DNA from: Peristeroidobacter soli
GTDB lineage: Bacteria; Pseudomonadota; Gammaproteobacteria; Steroidobacterales; Steroidobacteraceae
Direction of reading: 5' to 3'
Length of the DNA: 64,000 nucleotides
Assembly: GCF_004138485.1 (NCBI RefSeq)
Contig: NZ_RYEV01000005.1
Coordinates: 978,827-1,042,826 of the forward strand
Every line of letters starts with the position of its first letter. Positions within the stretch are counted from its first letter, which is position 1. The position numbers and the translations under genes are program-made. Of this stretch, positions 1 to 8,168 are shown one piece after another. The notes below the pieces were generated by a model. That model saw only the letters and a program-made list of their open reading frames with translations, was not told where the DNA came from and ran no database searches.

Positions 1-246
1 GTGCACCCGATAGCCATAGACCGTGCCGGGACCGACATCGACCAGATAGCCGTGCCAGACTTCGTCGGTGTACTCCGGCAGCTCGATGCGCTCGAGCTCC
101 TTCTGGCCGTCCGCGTCGAACAGGCACAGCTCGACCTTGGTGGCATGGGCGGAGAACAGGGCGAAGTTGGTGCCTTGCCCGTCCCAGAATGCACCTCTGG
201 GATAAGGCAGGCCCTCACGCAACTGGGAGGCGAAGCTTCGGCTCAA
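1..246 (-). CDS. glgX: Glycogen debranching enzyme GlgX, N-terminal part
   Basis: This is the first 82 codons of a gene that runs off the left edge. The translation reads as the start of the GlgX/isoamylase family: an early [20 protein letters not shown] segment, then KVELCLFD and [16 protein letters not shown], the usual N-terminal carbohydrate-binding beta-sandwich (CBM48) before the GH13 barrel. GlgX removes the short alpha-1,6 branches left on glycogen by phosphorylase, in the cytoplasm. No ATG or GTG lies in frame between the upstream stop and the conserved region. A TTG at 246 (reading TTG AGC CGA AGC) is the most likely start, without an obvious ribosome binding site. The catalytic residues lie outside the window. 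Confidence 0.85.
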   Translation of the reverse strand, partial: MSRSFASQLREGLPYPRGAFWDGQGTNFALFSAHATKVELCLFDADGQKELERIELPEYTDEVWHGYLVDVGPGTVYGYRVH

Positions 247-309
247 AGTGACACCCGATTCGAGCTGGGGAACGACCGCAGAGCAACGCTCAGCGGGTAG
301 GAACGTTCC

Positions 310-672
310 CTAAGCGCGGGCTTTCCTGGCGGCGCGCTGCCCGGTGGTTTTCTTTCGGGCCGTCTTTTTCTTCGCGGTCTTCTTCTTAGGAGTCCTGCCG
401 TACAGCTTGCGCAACTCCTCCTTGGCGCCTTCGAGCTTGCGCTTGCTGGCGGCCGGTAGTGTTTTACCGGCACGATTGCCGTAGAAGGTCAGCATGGACA
501 TGGCCGATCGATACGGCGAGGACTTGCGTTTATGACTGCGATCGGCCGATCGCTTCAAGGACAGCGCGATGCCGCGAGCGCTGGCGCGGGTGAACACGCC
601 TGCTTCCAGCGTCAGTGCATCGCTGGTGTCGGTGACTCGCTGCGACCAGCGTTTCTTGCGGGCGGTGGCCAT
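310..672 (-). CDS. DUF3175 family protein with basic tail
   Basis: A 120-residue protein matching my recollection of DUF3175, a short uncharacterised family. Residues about 8-85 carry the family pattern: KKRWSQRVTDTSDALTLE, GVFT, a SLKRSA block, then SAMSMLTFYGNRAGK. The last 25 residues are Lys/Thr/Ala/Arg-rich in the style of histone-like or nucleic-acid-binding tails, so binding to DNA or RNA is possible but unproven. The ATG at 672 starts at MATARKKRW; a TTG at 699 would add nine residues. It lies about 40 bp after the MarR-GNAT gene on the same strand and may be co-transcribed with it. Biochemical function is unknown. Confidence 0.75.
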   Translation of the reverse strand: MATARKKRWSQRVTDTSDALTLEAGVFTRASARGIALSLKRSADRSHKRKSSPYRSAMSMLTFYGNRAGKTLPAASKRKLEGAKEELRKLYGRTPKKKTAKKKTARKKTTGQRAARKARA

Positions 673-715
673 GGGGACGCAATGATCCAGCCACGCCAAC
701 GTTCCCGCCGCGGAC

Positions 716-1645
716 TCATTCCTCGAACTGCAGCGTCCAGGTCTCGCCGATCAACGATTGACCGAAGCTGGTGTGAGGCTCGCTCTTGTCGAGCTTGAAG
801 TCCGCCGCCGCGTAGAGTTTGCGCGCCGCGAGCAGGTTGCTTTGGGTCCAGAGTGTCACACCCTTGTAACCTGCCTCGCGCGCGAAGCTGACGCACTCGT
901 GCACGAGCATGCGGCCGACGCCATGACCGCGAGCGGTGTCTTCGACCAGCAGCAGGCGCAGCTTCGCCATGCCTTCCGGTCCGCGCACCACCATGACCGT
1001 GCCGACGGGCTCATCGCCCAGTTCGGCGATCCAGCAGCGCTCGGTGGCGGCGTCGAACTCGCGCAGAAACTTCGCGCAGATCTCCGCGACCAGCGCTTCG
1101 AATTCGCTGTTGAAATGATATTCCCGGGCATACAGCGCGCCGTGGCGCTGAATGATCCAGCCCATGTCGCCGGCTCGATGGGTTCGCAACCGGACGGTCG
1201 GCGTCGTCGGGCGCGCGCTGAGGAGTGTTTGCACTTGACGTAGATGCGCTTGCAGTTGGACCTGTTGATGCCAGGGCAGGGGTTCGAGCAGCTTCGCGAC
1301 CTCGTCGCGGGCTTGCTGATTGACCGCGGCGAAGGCTTTGCGGCCTTTCGCCGTGAGTAACAGGTGAGATTTGCGGGAGTCGTTCTCGGAGCGCTCGCGC
1401 TTCAGCCAGCCGCGTTTTTCGAACTGAGCGAGGATGCGGCTGATATAGCCGAAGTCCATGCCGAGCGTTCGCACCAGATCGGCCGCCGTCAGGGCCTCGC
1501 TGTTGGCAACTTCGTAGAGCACCCGCATCTCGGCCAGGGAATAGTCGCCGCCCAGCAGATTGTTGCCGAGCACGCCGATGGTCCGGGTGTAGAAGCGGTT
1601 GAACTGACGGATATCGGCGATGATGGTCTCGGACGCGGCGTTCAT
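716..1645 (-). CDS. MarR-family regulator fused to GNAT acetyltransferase
   Basis: A 309-residue two-domain protein. Residues about 1-150 are a MarR winged helix (LTAADLVRTLGMDFGYISRI as the recognition region, then an RSENDSRKSHLLLTAKG wing). Residues about 155-305 are a GNAT N-acetyltransferase with the acetyl-CoA loop ARGHGVGRMLVHECVSFA and a C-terminal NLLAARKLYAAADF motif. This MarR-GNAT architecture recurs in bacteria and is normally annotated as a bifunctional regulator/acetyltransferase; the acetyl acceptor is unknown. ATG 1645 is chosen because GGAGAA precedes it at good spacing, and because a longer start at 1678 would crowd the palindrome at 1680-1698, which looks like its own operator. 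DUF3175 follows downstream. Confidence 0.9.
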   Translation of the reverse strand: MNAASETIIADIRQFNRFYTRTIGVLGNNLLGGDYSLAEMRVLYEVANSEALTAADLVRTLGMDFGYISRILAQFEKRGWLKRERSENDSRKSHLLLTAKGRKAFAAVNQQARDEVAKLLEPLPWHQQVQLQAHLRQVQTLLSARPTTPTVRLRTHRAGDMGWIIQRHGALYAREYHFNSEFEALVAEICAKFLREFDAATERCWIAELGDEPVGTVMVVRGPEGMAKLRLLLVEDTARGHGVGRMLVHECVSFAREAGYKGVTLWTQSNLLAARKLYAAADFKLDKSEPHTSFGQSLIGETWTLQFEE

Positions 1646-1679
1646 GGCGGTTTCTCCCTGCGCCAGACGTTCGCGCAAT

Positions 1680-1698
1680 TACTTGACGATGTCAAGTA
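1680..1698. promoter_or_regulatory. Perfect palindrome, probable MarR operator
   Basis: TACTTGACgatGTCAAGTA is a perfect inverted repeat with 8-base arms and a 3-base spacer. It lies 35 bp upstream of the MarR-GNAT start and about 70 bp upstream of the polB start on the other strand. Read on the minus strand it contains a TTGACA -35-like hexamer. MarR dimers bind palindromes of this size, so autoregulation by the adjacent gene is the simplest reading. The operator role is inferred. Confidence 0.6.
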
Positions 1699-1767
1699 TC
1701 AGTGCCTGCCAGCTGCTGGCAGGTTTTCCGGCTCGCGACCGCGGCCCGTTTGGCGCACAATTCGCGG

Positions 1768-4128
1768 GTGACAAAGCTCCGTGGCTTCATTCTTCAGGCC
1801 AGTTATCGCGTGGTCTCCGGCGCCGCTGGAACGCGCGTTCCTGTCATTCACGTTTATGGTCGTCTGGAAGACGGCGGCACCTTTCTGGTCCGCGACAACC
1901 GGCAGCGACCGCACTTCTACATCAAGACCGCCGATGTCGAGCGTGCCAGTGCACTGACGTCCCAGCGGCCCGTGCCTCTGGAGAAGCGCACCTTCAACGG
2001 CGAGCCGGTGTCGCGTTTCGATATGGAGACGCCGACCGACGTGCCGGGTCTGCGCGATCGCATGCACGATGCGGGCATCGATACCTACGAAGCCGATGTC
2101 CGGTTTGCGATTCGTTATCTGATCGAGCGCGGCATCAAGGGCGGCTGCGAGATCGAGGGTGAGGCCACGCCGGGCGAGGGTATCACCTGGGTGTTCGACA
2201 ACCCCGAACTGCGGCCCGCCGACGTTCGCATCGAACCGCGCGTGTTGTCGTTCGATATCGAAACCGATGGCAAGGGCGAGCGGCTGCTCGCGATCTCGAT
2301 GTACTCGAACCAGATCGACGAAGTGCTGATCGTCGATGGCAGCGATCGACCGATGCCGGAGCAGGCCACGCGTTGCGTCGACGAATACTCCGCGCTCACC
2401 GCGTTCTGCGAACGGGTGCAGCGGCTCGATCCCGATGTGATCACCGGCTGGAACATCGTCGACTTCGATTTGACCGCGCTCCAGAAGATGGCGCAGCGGC
2501 TGCGGCATCCGTTCAACCTCGGCCGCGATACCGGTGCGATCCGCATCCGTAAGGCCGAGGGGTATTTCGGCAGCGGCCAGGCCAGCATCCCCGGGCGCCT
2601 CGTCATGGACGGCATCGACCTGCTTCGCGGCGCGTTCGTGCGCATGGACGACTATTCGCTCGATGCGGTCGCGCGCGAAGTGCTCGGCGAGGGCAAGGCC
2701 GTATCGGGCGATGTGCGCGACCGTCTGGCCGAGATCATTCACAACTATCGTAACGATCTGCCCGCGTTCGCCTTGTATGCGCGCACCGACGCGCGGCTGG
2801 TGTTTGAGATCGTCGGCAAGTTGAATGTGATTCATCTCGCCGTGGCGCGCAGTCAGCTGACCGGCATGACGCCGGATCGAGTCGCGGCCAGCATCGCGTC
2901 GTTCGACTTCCTGTATCTGTCGGAGCTGGAAAAGCTCGGCATCGTCGCGCCCACCGTTCGCTCCAGCGACTCACGCGTGTATGAGGCTCAGCAGGGCGGC
3001 CACGTGCTCGAGCCGCTGACCGGGTTGCACCGGAATGTCTGGGTGTTCGACTTCAAGAGCCTGTATCCCAGCATCATTCGCACGTTCAACATCGACCCGT
3101 TGTCCTACGTCGCGCGGCCGCAGCCGGAGGAGGACTTGATCGAGACGCCGGGTGGCGCGTTCCGCAGGGAGCCGGCCATCCTGCCGCGCGTGCTCGATGA
3201 GTTGTTTCCCCGACGTGATGTCGCGAAGAAGAACGGCGACGAAGTGGCTTCGCACGCCATCAAGATCTTGATGAACTCCTGTTATGGCGTGCTCGGTACG
3301 CCTGCCTGCCGCTTCTATAATCCGGCGCTCGCCAACTCCATCACCGGTACGGGGCGCGAGATTCTGCTGTGGTCCAAACAGTGGTTCGAAAGCGCGGGCT
3401 ACACCGTGCTCTACGGCGACACCGACAGCTTGTTCGTTCGCTCCGGCATGCCCGATGCCGACGAGGCGCGCGCCACCGGTAAAGAGCTTGCGGCCAGGTT
3501 GAATCGCGAGATCGCGGAATACATCGCGAAGGAATGGCGCGTCAGCAGCAAGATGGAGCTGAAGTTCGAGAAGCTCTATTTGCGACTATTTCTGCCCAGA
3601 GCCCGCGGCAGCACTCGTGGCGCGAGCAAGCGATATGCGGGCTTGCTCAATGCCACAGATATCGACGGCGTGCAGTTCGTCGGCATGGAGGTGGTGCGAC
3701 GCGACTGGACCGCGCTCGCCAAACAAGTGCAGCGTGAGCTCTATCATCGTTTGTTTACGGATCAGCCGGTCGACGTGTATCTGGCCGACATCGTCGGTCG
3801 GGTGCGCGATGGCAAGCTCGACGATCAGCTGGTCTACAAGAAGAATCTTCGCAAAGACACCGAGGAGTACACCGCGACCACGCCGCCGCACGTCGTCGCC
3901 GCTCGTAAATCGACTCAGCCGTTAGGTCGCTTGATCAGCTATGTGATCACGACCGCGGGTCCGGAGCCCATCGACAACATCCAGCATGCGCTCGATCGCG
4001 AGCACTATGTGATCAAGCAGATCAAGCCGGTCGCGGAGCCGGTGCTCGGGACCTTGGGGCTCGATTTCGAGCAGGTCATCGGCGACAGCCGACAGATGGA
4101 CCTCTACGCGCTACTCGGGGATCGGTGA
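1768..4128 (+). CDS. polB: DNA polymerase II (family B)
   Basis: A 786-residue family-B DNA polymerase, close to the length of E. coli Pol II (783). All key motifs are intact. The 3'-5' exonuclease has Exo I (SFDIETDG), Exo II (GWNIVDFD) and Exo III (YARTDARLVFE). The polymerase has motif A DFKSLYPS (about D428), motif B KILMNSCYG (about K499) and motif C YGDTDS (about Y549). Pol II acts in replication restart and translesion synthesis and is often part of the SOS response, but I see no clear LexA box in the 70 bp upstream. GTG at 1768 gives the family-typical start (VTKLRGFILQASYRV). It is divergent from the MarR-GNAT gene and convergent with the GntR gene. Confidence 0.95.
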   Translation: MTKLRGFILQASYRVVSGAAGTRVPVIHVYGRLEDGGTFLVRDNRQRPHFYIKTADVERASALTSQRPVPLEKRTFNGEPVSRFDMETPTDVPGLRDRMHDAGIDTYEADVRFAIRYLIERGIKGGCEIEGEATPGEGITWVFDNPELRPADVRIEPRVLSFDIETDGKGERLLAISMYSNQIDEVLIVDGSDRPMPEQATRCVDEYSALTAFCERVQRLDPDVITGWNIVDFDLTALQKMAQRLRHPFNLGRDTGAIRIRKAEGYFGSGQASIPGRLVMDGIDLLRGAFVRMDDYSLDAVAREVLGEGKAVSGDVRDRLAEIIHNYRNDLPAFALYARTDARLVFEIVGKLNVIHLAVARSQLTGMTPDRVAASIASFDFLYLSELEKLGIVAPTVRSSDSRVYEAQQGGHVLEPLTGLHRNVWVFDFKSLYPSIIRTFNIDPLSYVARPQPEEDLIETPGGAFRREPAILPRVLDELFPRRDVAKKNGDEVASHAIKILMNSCYGVLGTPACRFYNPALANSITGTGREILLWSKQWFESAGYTVLYGDTDSLFVRSGMPDADEARATGKELAARLNREIAEYIAKEWRVSSKMELKFEKLYLRLFLPRARGSTRGASKRYAGLLNATDIDGVQFVGMEVVRRDWTALAKQVQRELYHRLFTDQPVDVYLADIVGRVRDGKLDDQLVYKKNLRKDTEEYTATTPPHVVAARKSTQPLGRLISYVITTAGPEPIDNIQHALDREHYVIKQIKPVAEPVLGTLGLDFEQVIGDSRQMDLYALLGDR

Positions 4129-4195
4129 GCCCAGCGGAATCGACGCGCTCCTCGGCGGTCGCTGAGTCTGGCGGAGCTACGCATTGGCTGGGCGA

Positions 4196-4996
4196 TCATT
4201 GCGTTCGGCGGCGCGCCGGGCTATTGCGGCCGTTGGCGGTAGCGCGTGTCGCGGTCGCACGAGACGATGCCGCCGCCGCCGGCGCGGCCTTGTTCTTCCG
4301 TCGCGCCGTGCTGATCAGATCCAGCACTTCGCTGATGATGCCTTCCATCGTGCTGCGCGCTTTGGCTGCGTCGCCAGCCTCGATCGCATCGAGCACTTTC
4401 TTGTGAATTCCGACGTCGGCCTGCGGCACGCCCTTCACTGAGTTGGTGAGTCGGATGGAAATACGCAGCGCTGCGTTGATGACATCTTCGAGCTGCGCGT
4501 AGAAGCGATTGCCCGTGGCATGCAGCACGGCGACGTGAAAGGCGATGTCGGATTCGAGCGGATCGTCTTCGCCGAGCGCCGCGACTTTCATTCGCTCCAC
4601 GGCGCGACGGATGCGCGCGATGCCTTCAGGGGTGGCATTGCGAGCCGCCAGCGACGCCGCCATCGGCTCGATGGCATAACGAATTTCGGTGAACTCGGCG
4701 AGCAGCTCCAGCGAGAACTTTCGTTCCAGCAACCAGCGCAGCACATCGGGATCGAGCAGGTTCCAATGGCTCTCCGGCTCGACCCAGGTGCCCTGGCGAG
4801 GGCGGGCGCTGAGCAGGCCCTTGGCGGTGAGCATCTTGACCGCTTCGCGCAGCACCGTGCGGCTGGCGTCAAACTGTTTGCACAGCTCGGCCTCGATGGG
4901 AAACGGCGCGGCATCGTTATAAGTCTGGGTGACGACGGCATGACCCAGTTCTTCGACGATGGCGTAGGTCAGGTTCTGTCCGCTGGGTTTGCGCAT
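4196..4996 (-). CDS. GntR/FadR-type regulator, probable DgoR
   Basis: A 266-residue transcription factor. Residues about 8-75 are a GntR winged helix (PFPIEAELCKQFDASRTVLREAVKMLTAKGLL, then RPRQGTWVE). Residues about 95-235 are an all-helical FCD effector domain (EFTEIRYAIEPMAASLAA, DIAFHVAVLHATGN with the metal/ligand His, and IHKKVLDAIEAGD). The last 30 residues are an Ala/Arg-rich tail. It is the third gene of the dgoK-dgoA operon, 49 bp after dgoA, so it most likely senses galactonate or 2-keto-3-deoxygalactonate and represses this operon, as DgoR does in enterobacteria. The ligand is inferred from context. Confidence 0.88.
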   Translation of the reverse strand: MRKPSGQNLTYAIVEELGHAVVTQTYNDAAPFPIEAELCKQFDASRTVLREAVKMLTAKGLLSARPRQGTWVEPESHWNLLDPDVLRWLLERKFSLELLAEFTEIRYAIEPMAASLAARNATPEGIARIRRAVERMKVAALGEDDPLESDIAFHVAVLHATGNRFYAQLEDVINAALRISIRLTNSVKGVPQADVGIHKKVLDAIEAGDAAKARSTMEGIISEVLDLISTARRKNKAAPAAAASSRATATRATANGRNSPARRRTQ

Positions 4997-5045
4997 GCTG
5001 CCTGGCTTGTAACGGCTCCGGGATCAGAGCAGCAACATATCACGA

Positions 5046-5675
5046 TCACGCGTTGGTCGAACCTCGTGCCTGATTCCAGGCGCTGACGATCGAGCTCGCG
5101 CGTGCCGCCACTTCAGTCGCGGTCCGGCCCGGCGCATATATATCCGTGCCGAAGCCGATGCCGTCGATGCCGGCCTCGGCCCATTCGGCCAGATTGCGAG
5201 CACCGACGCCGCCGACGGCGAATACTTTAGTCCCCGGCAACACGGCCCGCAGCGCTCTCACGTGCTGCACGCCATAGGTGGAGGCGGGGAAGAGCTTCAG
5301 CGCGGTCGCACCGGCGTCGATGGCGGTGAAGGCCTCGGTCGCGGTTGCGAATCCGGGCACGGCCTGCAAGCCCAACTCCACGCTGCGGGAGATGACGGCC
5401 CGATCGATGTTCGGCGTCACGATCAACTTGCCGCCGGCCTCGGCGACGGCATCGACCTGCGCGGCTTTGAGCACGGTGCCGGCACCACACAGACATTGGT
5501 CGCCAAATCGCTCCGTCAGCCGGCGGATGCTCAGCAGCGGCTCGGGCGAGTTCAGCGGAACTTCGATGCCACGAATGCCGGCGTCGATCAGAGCCTGAGC
5601 GACCTCCAGGATTTCGTCGGGACGGATGCCACGCAGGATGGCGATCAGTGGCGGCAGATCAACAGGCGTCGACAC
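5046..5675 (-). CDS. dgoA: 2-dehydro-3-deoxy-6-phosphogalactonate aldolase
   Basis: A 209-residue KDPG/KDPGal class I aldolase. It cleaves 2-keto-3-deoxy-6-phosphogalactonate to pyruvate and glyceraldehyde 3-phosphate (De Ley-Doudoroff galactose pathway). Visible signatures are LRGIRPDE, the catalytic glutamate in GIEVPLNSP (E38), the phosphate/substrate loop CGAGTVL, VTPN, and the Schiff-base lysine in ALKLFPAS (K127, equivalent to K126 of E. coli DgoA). GTG at 5675 lies 5 bases after the dgoK stop, which implies translational coupling. Open frame upstream of the GTG runs inside dgoK and is not family-like. The pairing with dgoK favours KDPGal over KDPG as substrate. Confidence 0.92.
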   Translation of the reverse strand: MSTPVDLPPLIAILRGIRPDEILEVAQALIDAGIRGIEVPLNSPEPLLSIRRLTERFGDQCLCGAGTVLKAAQVDAVAEAGGKLIVTPNIDRAVISRSVELGLQAVPGFATATEAFTAIDAGATALKLFPASTYGVQHVRALRAVLPGTKVFAVGGVGARNLAEWAEAGIDGIGFGTDIYAPGRTATEVAARASSIVSAWNQARGSTNA

Positions 5676-5680
5676 GAGAG

Positions 5681-6622
5681 CTACTCCGAAATATCTGGAT
5701 GGGCGAGGGCGTTGAGACCGGCGATGGTCAGCGCGGTGGCGTCCAGCGGCAGGGTTTCGATGCCGTGCGCGGCCAGGGCGATGCCATAAAATTCCGCCAG
5801 CTTGGGCGCGCCGATGATGGGCACGGCCTTGCCCGCTCTCAGGGTGCCATCGAACAACGGCAGCGCACCCAGCACATCCTGGCCGATGATGAGGCCGGAG
5901 AGATAGGTCGACGCTGCCGCGTGCGTCATGTTTTGAATCAACTGGCGGGCGCGCACTTCGAACAACAAATGACTCAAGGGAACGCCGCGCAGCTCGCGAC
6001 TGCGTTGCAAGCCCGCTTCGAAGCCATGGCGTTCGGCGACTTCGTTGGTTTCGGCCGCCGATGCCTTGAGCAAAGTGCTGCGATCTCTCAACAGGGCGTA
6101 CAACTCGCCGGACAGGCTGGTTTGAAACGAGACCAGTTTGCCGTTTTCCACCAGGGCCCACTTGGTATGGGTGCCGGGCAGCGCGACGATGCTTCGACCG
6201 TGACCGAGCGAGGGATGGGTCGCGATGGCGCCGAGAATCTGGGTTTCCTCGCCGCGCATCACATCCGGCGCGCCATGCGGGTTCGTGCAGGAAACGCCGG
6301 CAGCGATGGCGATCGAATGGCCGCGGGCCTCGAAGCGCAACAGCGCGCGTCGCAATTCGGCGGTGCCGGCGGGGCACGAGGCATACGGCACTTCGCGCCA
6401 GCCGTTACGTGAACCGACCATTCCCGCCAGCCAGACGGGCAGCGCCCCGTGCTGGCGTGCCCAGCCTTCGAGGGCGCTGAACAAGGTCGCTTCGGCGCTG
6501 AGGGTCAGCGAGCCGATGCCGGCGCCGTCGACTTTGTCGAGGACGGTGCCGCCCCGGCACAAATGCAGCCGCAAGTGGGTCGTCCCCCAGTCGCCGGCGA
6601 TATGGGTGGGTGAATCGGTCAT
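5681..6622 (-). CDS. dgoK: 2-dehydro-3-deoxygalactonokinase
   Basis: A 313-residue DgoK-family sugar-acid kinase that phosphorylates 2-keto-3-deoxygalactonate before aldol cleavage. The N-terminus carries the ATP-binding GDWGTTHLRLHL motif. Other family segments are LAGMVGSRNGWREVPYASCP, VSCTNPHGAPDVMRGEETQ, and PGTHTKWALVENGKLVSFQT. The C-terminal half has the SGLIIGQDVLGAL block. ATG at 6622 begins directly before the conserved core, while the longer frame upstream is not family-like. It is the first gene of the dgoK-dgoA-gntR operon. No galactonate dehydratase (dgoD) or transporter is nearby, so those steps must be encoded elsewhere. Confidence 0.92.
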   Translation of the reverse strand: MTDSPTHIAGDWGTTHLRLHLCRGGTVLDKVDGAGIGSLTLSAEATLFSALEGWARQHGALPVWLAGMVGSRNGWREVPYASCPAGTAELRRALLRFEARGHSIAIAAGVSCTNPHGAPDVMRGEETQILGAIATHPSLGHGRSIVALPGTHTKWALVENGKLVSFQTSLSGELYALLRDRSTLLKASAAETNEVAERHGFEAGLQRSRELRGVPLSHLLFEVRARQLIQNMTHAAASTYLSGLIIGQDVLGALPLFDGTLRAGKAVPIIGAPKLAEFYGIALAAHGIETLPLDATALTIAGLNALAHPDISE

Positions 6623-6644
6623 GCGCGGGATTCCATGTGGGCCT

Positions 6645-6672
6645 TTTATATGATTAATATTCTCCATGTAAA
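6645..6672 (-). promoter_or_regulatory. Probable dgoK promoter with AT-rich dyad
   Basis: On the minus strand TTTACA (6672-6667) and TATAAA (6650-6645) are separated by 16 bases, 23 bases upstream of the dgoK start codon. Between them lies an imperfect AT-rich dyad (6648-6660, ATATgATtaATAT), a possible operator for the GntR protein of the same operon. This is assigned by pattern only. Confidence 0.5.
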
Positions 6673-6866
6673 GCCCGACCTGAAAACGACGGATTGGCAG
6701 GGGGCCGATCGCATCGGGCGTTATGACGAGTACGGCCGGCGCTACCTGGTCGACCTCACCTTGAAGTTCTCGCGGCCCGATCGGCAAAGTGCCGTGCCTT
6801 TCCGGTCAAGCGGCGGGCCGGCCGGGGGAGGATTGTCAGCCCTGACTTGAGGTTGGGGAGATCTCG

Positions 6867-8060
6867 GTGAAGCGGACGCCGGCGCGCATGAAAATGACGA
6901 TCTCGACCGAGCTGGGCGTCTATGATAGAGAGTCTTACATGGCTCATGTTACCGCTCCGGCCGCCCCGAGTTCGGAGGCCCAGTCGCCTTTCGAGGCCCG
7001 TACCTCGCGCATCACGGCGATGGAGGACCTCCTGGCTACCCTCAAGGCACAGCAGTCGCCGGAGGGGGTACGCACTGGCGATGGCTGGCGTCATCCGCTC
7101 CCCGACGGCTCCGGCTTCCGGCACGACTACGACGCCGACGTGGCGCGCGGCGGCTGGGACTTCTATCTGGTCGGCGAGGGTCTGTCGGTCGCGCTGGTCG
7201 AGTTCGTCGCCTGTCGCAAGATCGCCAAGCTGCACAGCCTGGGCGATCACCTGGTTATCTCCGCGGTCATCGAAGGCAGCAGCCCGATCACCGCGCCTTG
7301 CGGCGTCCATGGCGAGCTCAGCAACGGTTACTGCACGATCTACGGCATGCAGACCGGCGAGGAGTTCGAGACCGTCTACGAATCCGGCCGCCCGCTGAAG
7401 TGGGTGAGCATCTTCATCGACCGTCACGCCTTCTTCAACGCGACCCGAATGCAGGGTCAGGACCTGCCGCCGGCGCTGCGCGATTTCATCGAGAGCGGCA
7501 TGCGCTTGCCGCATCGGAACATTCCGCTGTCGAACGCCGCGTCGTTGACGGTTCAGCAGATGCTGGAGCGTCCGTTCAAAGGCGGTCTGCAGCGTGCGTA
7601 TCTGCATGGCAAGGCCCTCGAGCTGATCTGTCACGTGCTGTTCACGATGGCGCACGACTCGCTCGAAGAGTTGAGCGACGTTGCTTTCTCGGCGGCGGAC
7701 TACGCCAAGCTCGAGAAGGCCATGGCGTACATTCGTCGCAGCCTCGATGAGCCATTCAGCATCGCCGAGCTTGCGACCGCCGTCGGGATGACTCGGCAAC
7801 GCTTGCAGCTGGGATTCCGCGTCGTGTACGGCGACACCGTTGGTCGCATTCGCGACAAGGTGCGTATGGAGCGCGCCTTGAATCTGGTGCGCAGCTCGAC
7901 GCTGTCGATGATCGATATCGGTCTGGAGGCGGGCTACGAACATCCCGCCAGCTTCACGCGCGCCTTCAAGGCCGCCTTCGGTGTGTCACCGGCTCGCATG
8001 CGTCGGTTGAGCGAGCAGTCGGCGTTGACGACCCGAGTCGCCGAGACACCTCAGATCTGA
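6867..8060 (+). CDS. AraC-family transcriptional regulator
   Basis: A 397-residue regulator. The first 280 residues form a sensory region resembling those of PchR-type AraC proteins, which bind small hydrophobic or siderophore ligands. Residues about 285-385 are the double helix-turn-helix (FSIAELATAVGMTRQRLQLGF, then TLSMIDIGLEAGYEHPASFTRAFKAAFGVSP). The GTG at 6867 is preceded by GGGGAG at 6-base spacing; an ATG at 6939 would remove 24 poorly conserved residues. It precedes the aldehyde dehydrogenase cluster on the same strand and is divergent from dgoK. It most likely activates the cluster that starts at 8169; the ligand is unknown. Confidence 0.88.
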   Translation: MKRTPARMKMTISTELGVYDRESYMAHVTAPAAPSSEAQSPFEARTSRITAMEDLLATLKAQQSPEGVRTGDGWRHPLPDGSGFRHDYDADVARGGWDFYLVGEGLSVALVEFVACRKIAKLHSLGDHLVISAVIEGSSPITAPCGVHGELSNGYCTIYGMQTGEEFETVYESGRPLKWVSIFIDRHAFFNATRMQGQDLPPALRDFIESGMRLPHRNIPLSNAASLTVQQMLERPFKGGLQRAYLHGKALELICHVLFTMAHDSLEELSDVAFSAADYAKLEKAMAYIRRSLDEPFSIAELATAVGMTRQRLQLGFRVVYGDTVGRIRDKVRMERALNLVRSSTLSMIDIGLEAGYEHPASFTRAFKAAFGVSPARMRRLSEQSALTTRVAETPQI

Positions 8061-8168
8061 CCCTTCCTCGCGGCGGTGTTCCAGCCGCAACGCCTCACGC
8101 GCCGATGTCAGCACGATCGGGACATCCGTGTGGTGTACTGCATCCTTGAGCATTGCTTCGAGGGTGTC

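Noticed and set aside
1699-2835. 378-codon minus frame opposite polB
   Set aside because: Antisense to the exonuclease domain of Pol II with all motifs intact on the plus strand.
5676-6377. N-terminal extension of the dgoA frame
   Set aside because: It lies within dgoK on the same strand in another frame and has no aldolase similarity; the GTG at 5675 is the family-typical start.
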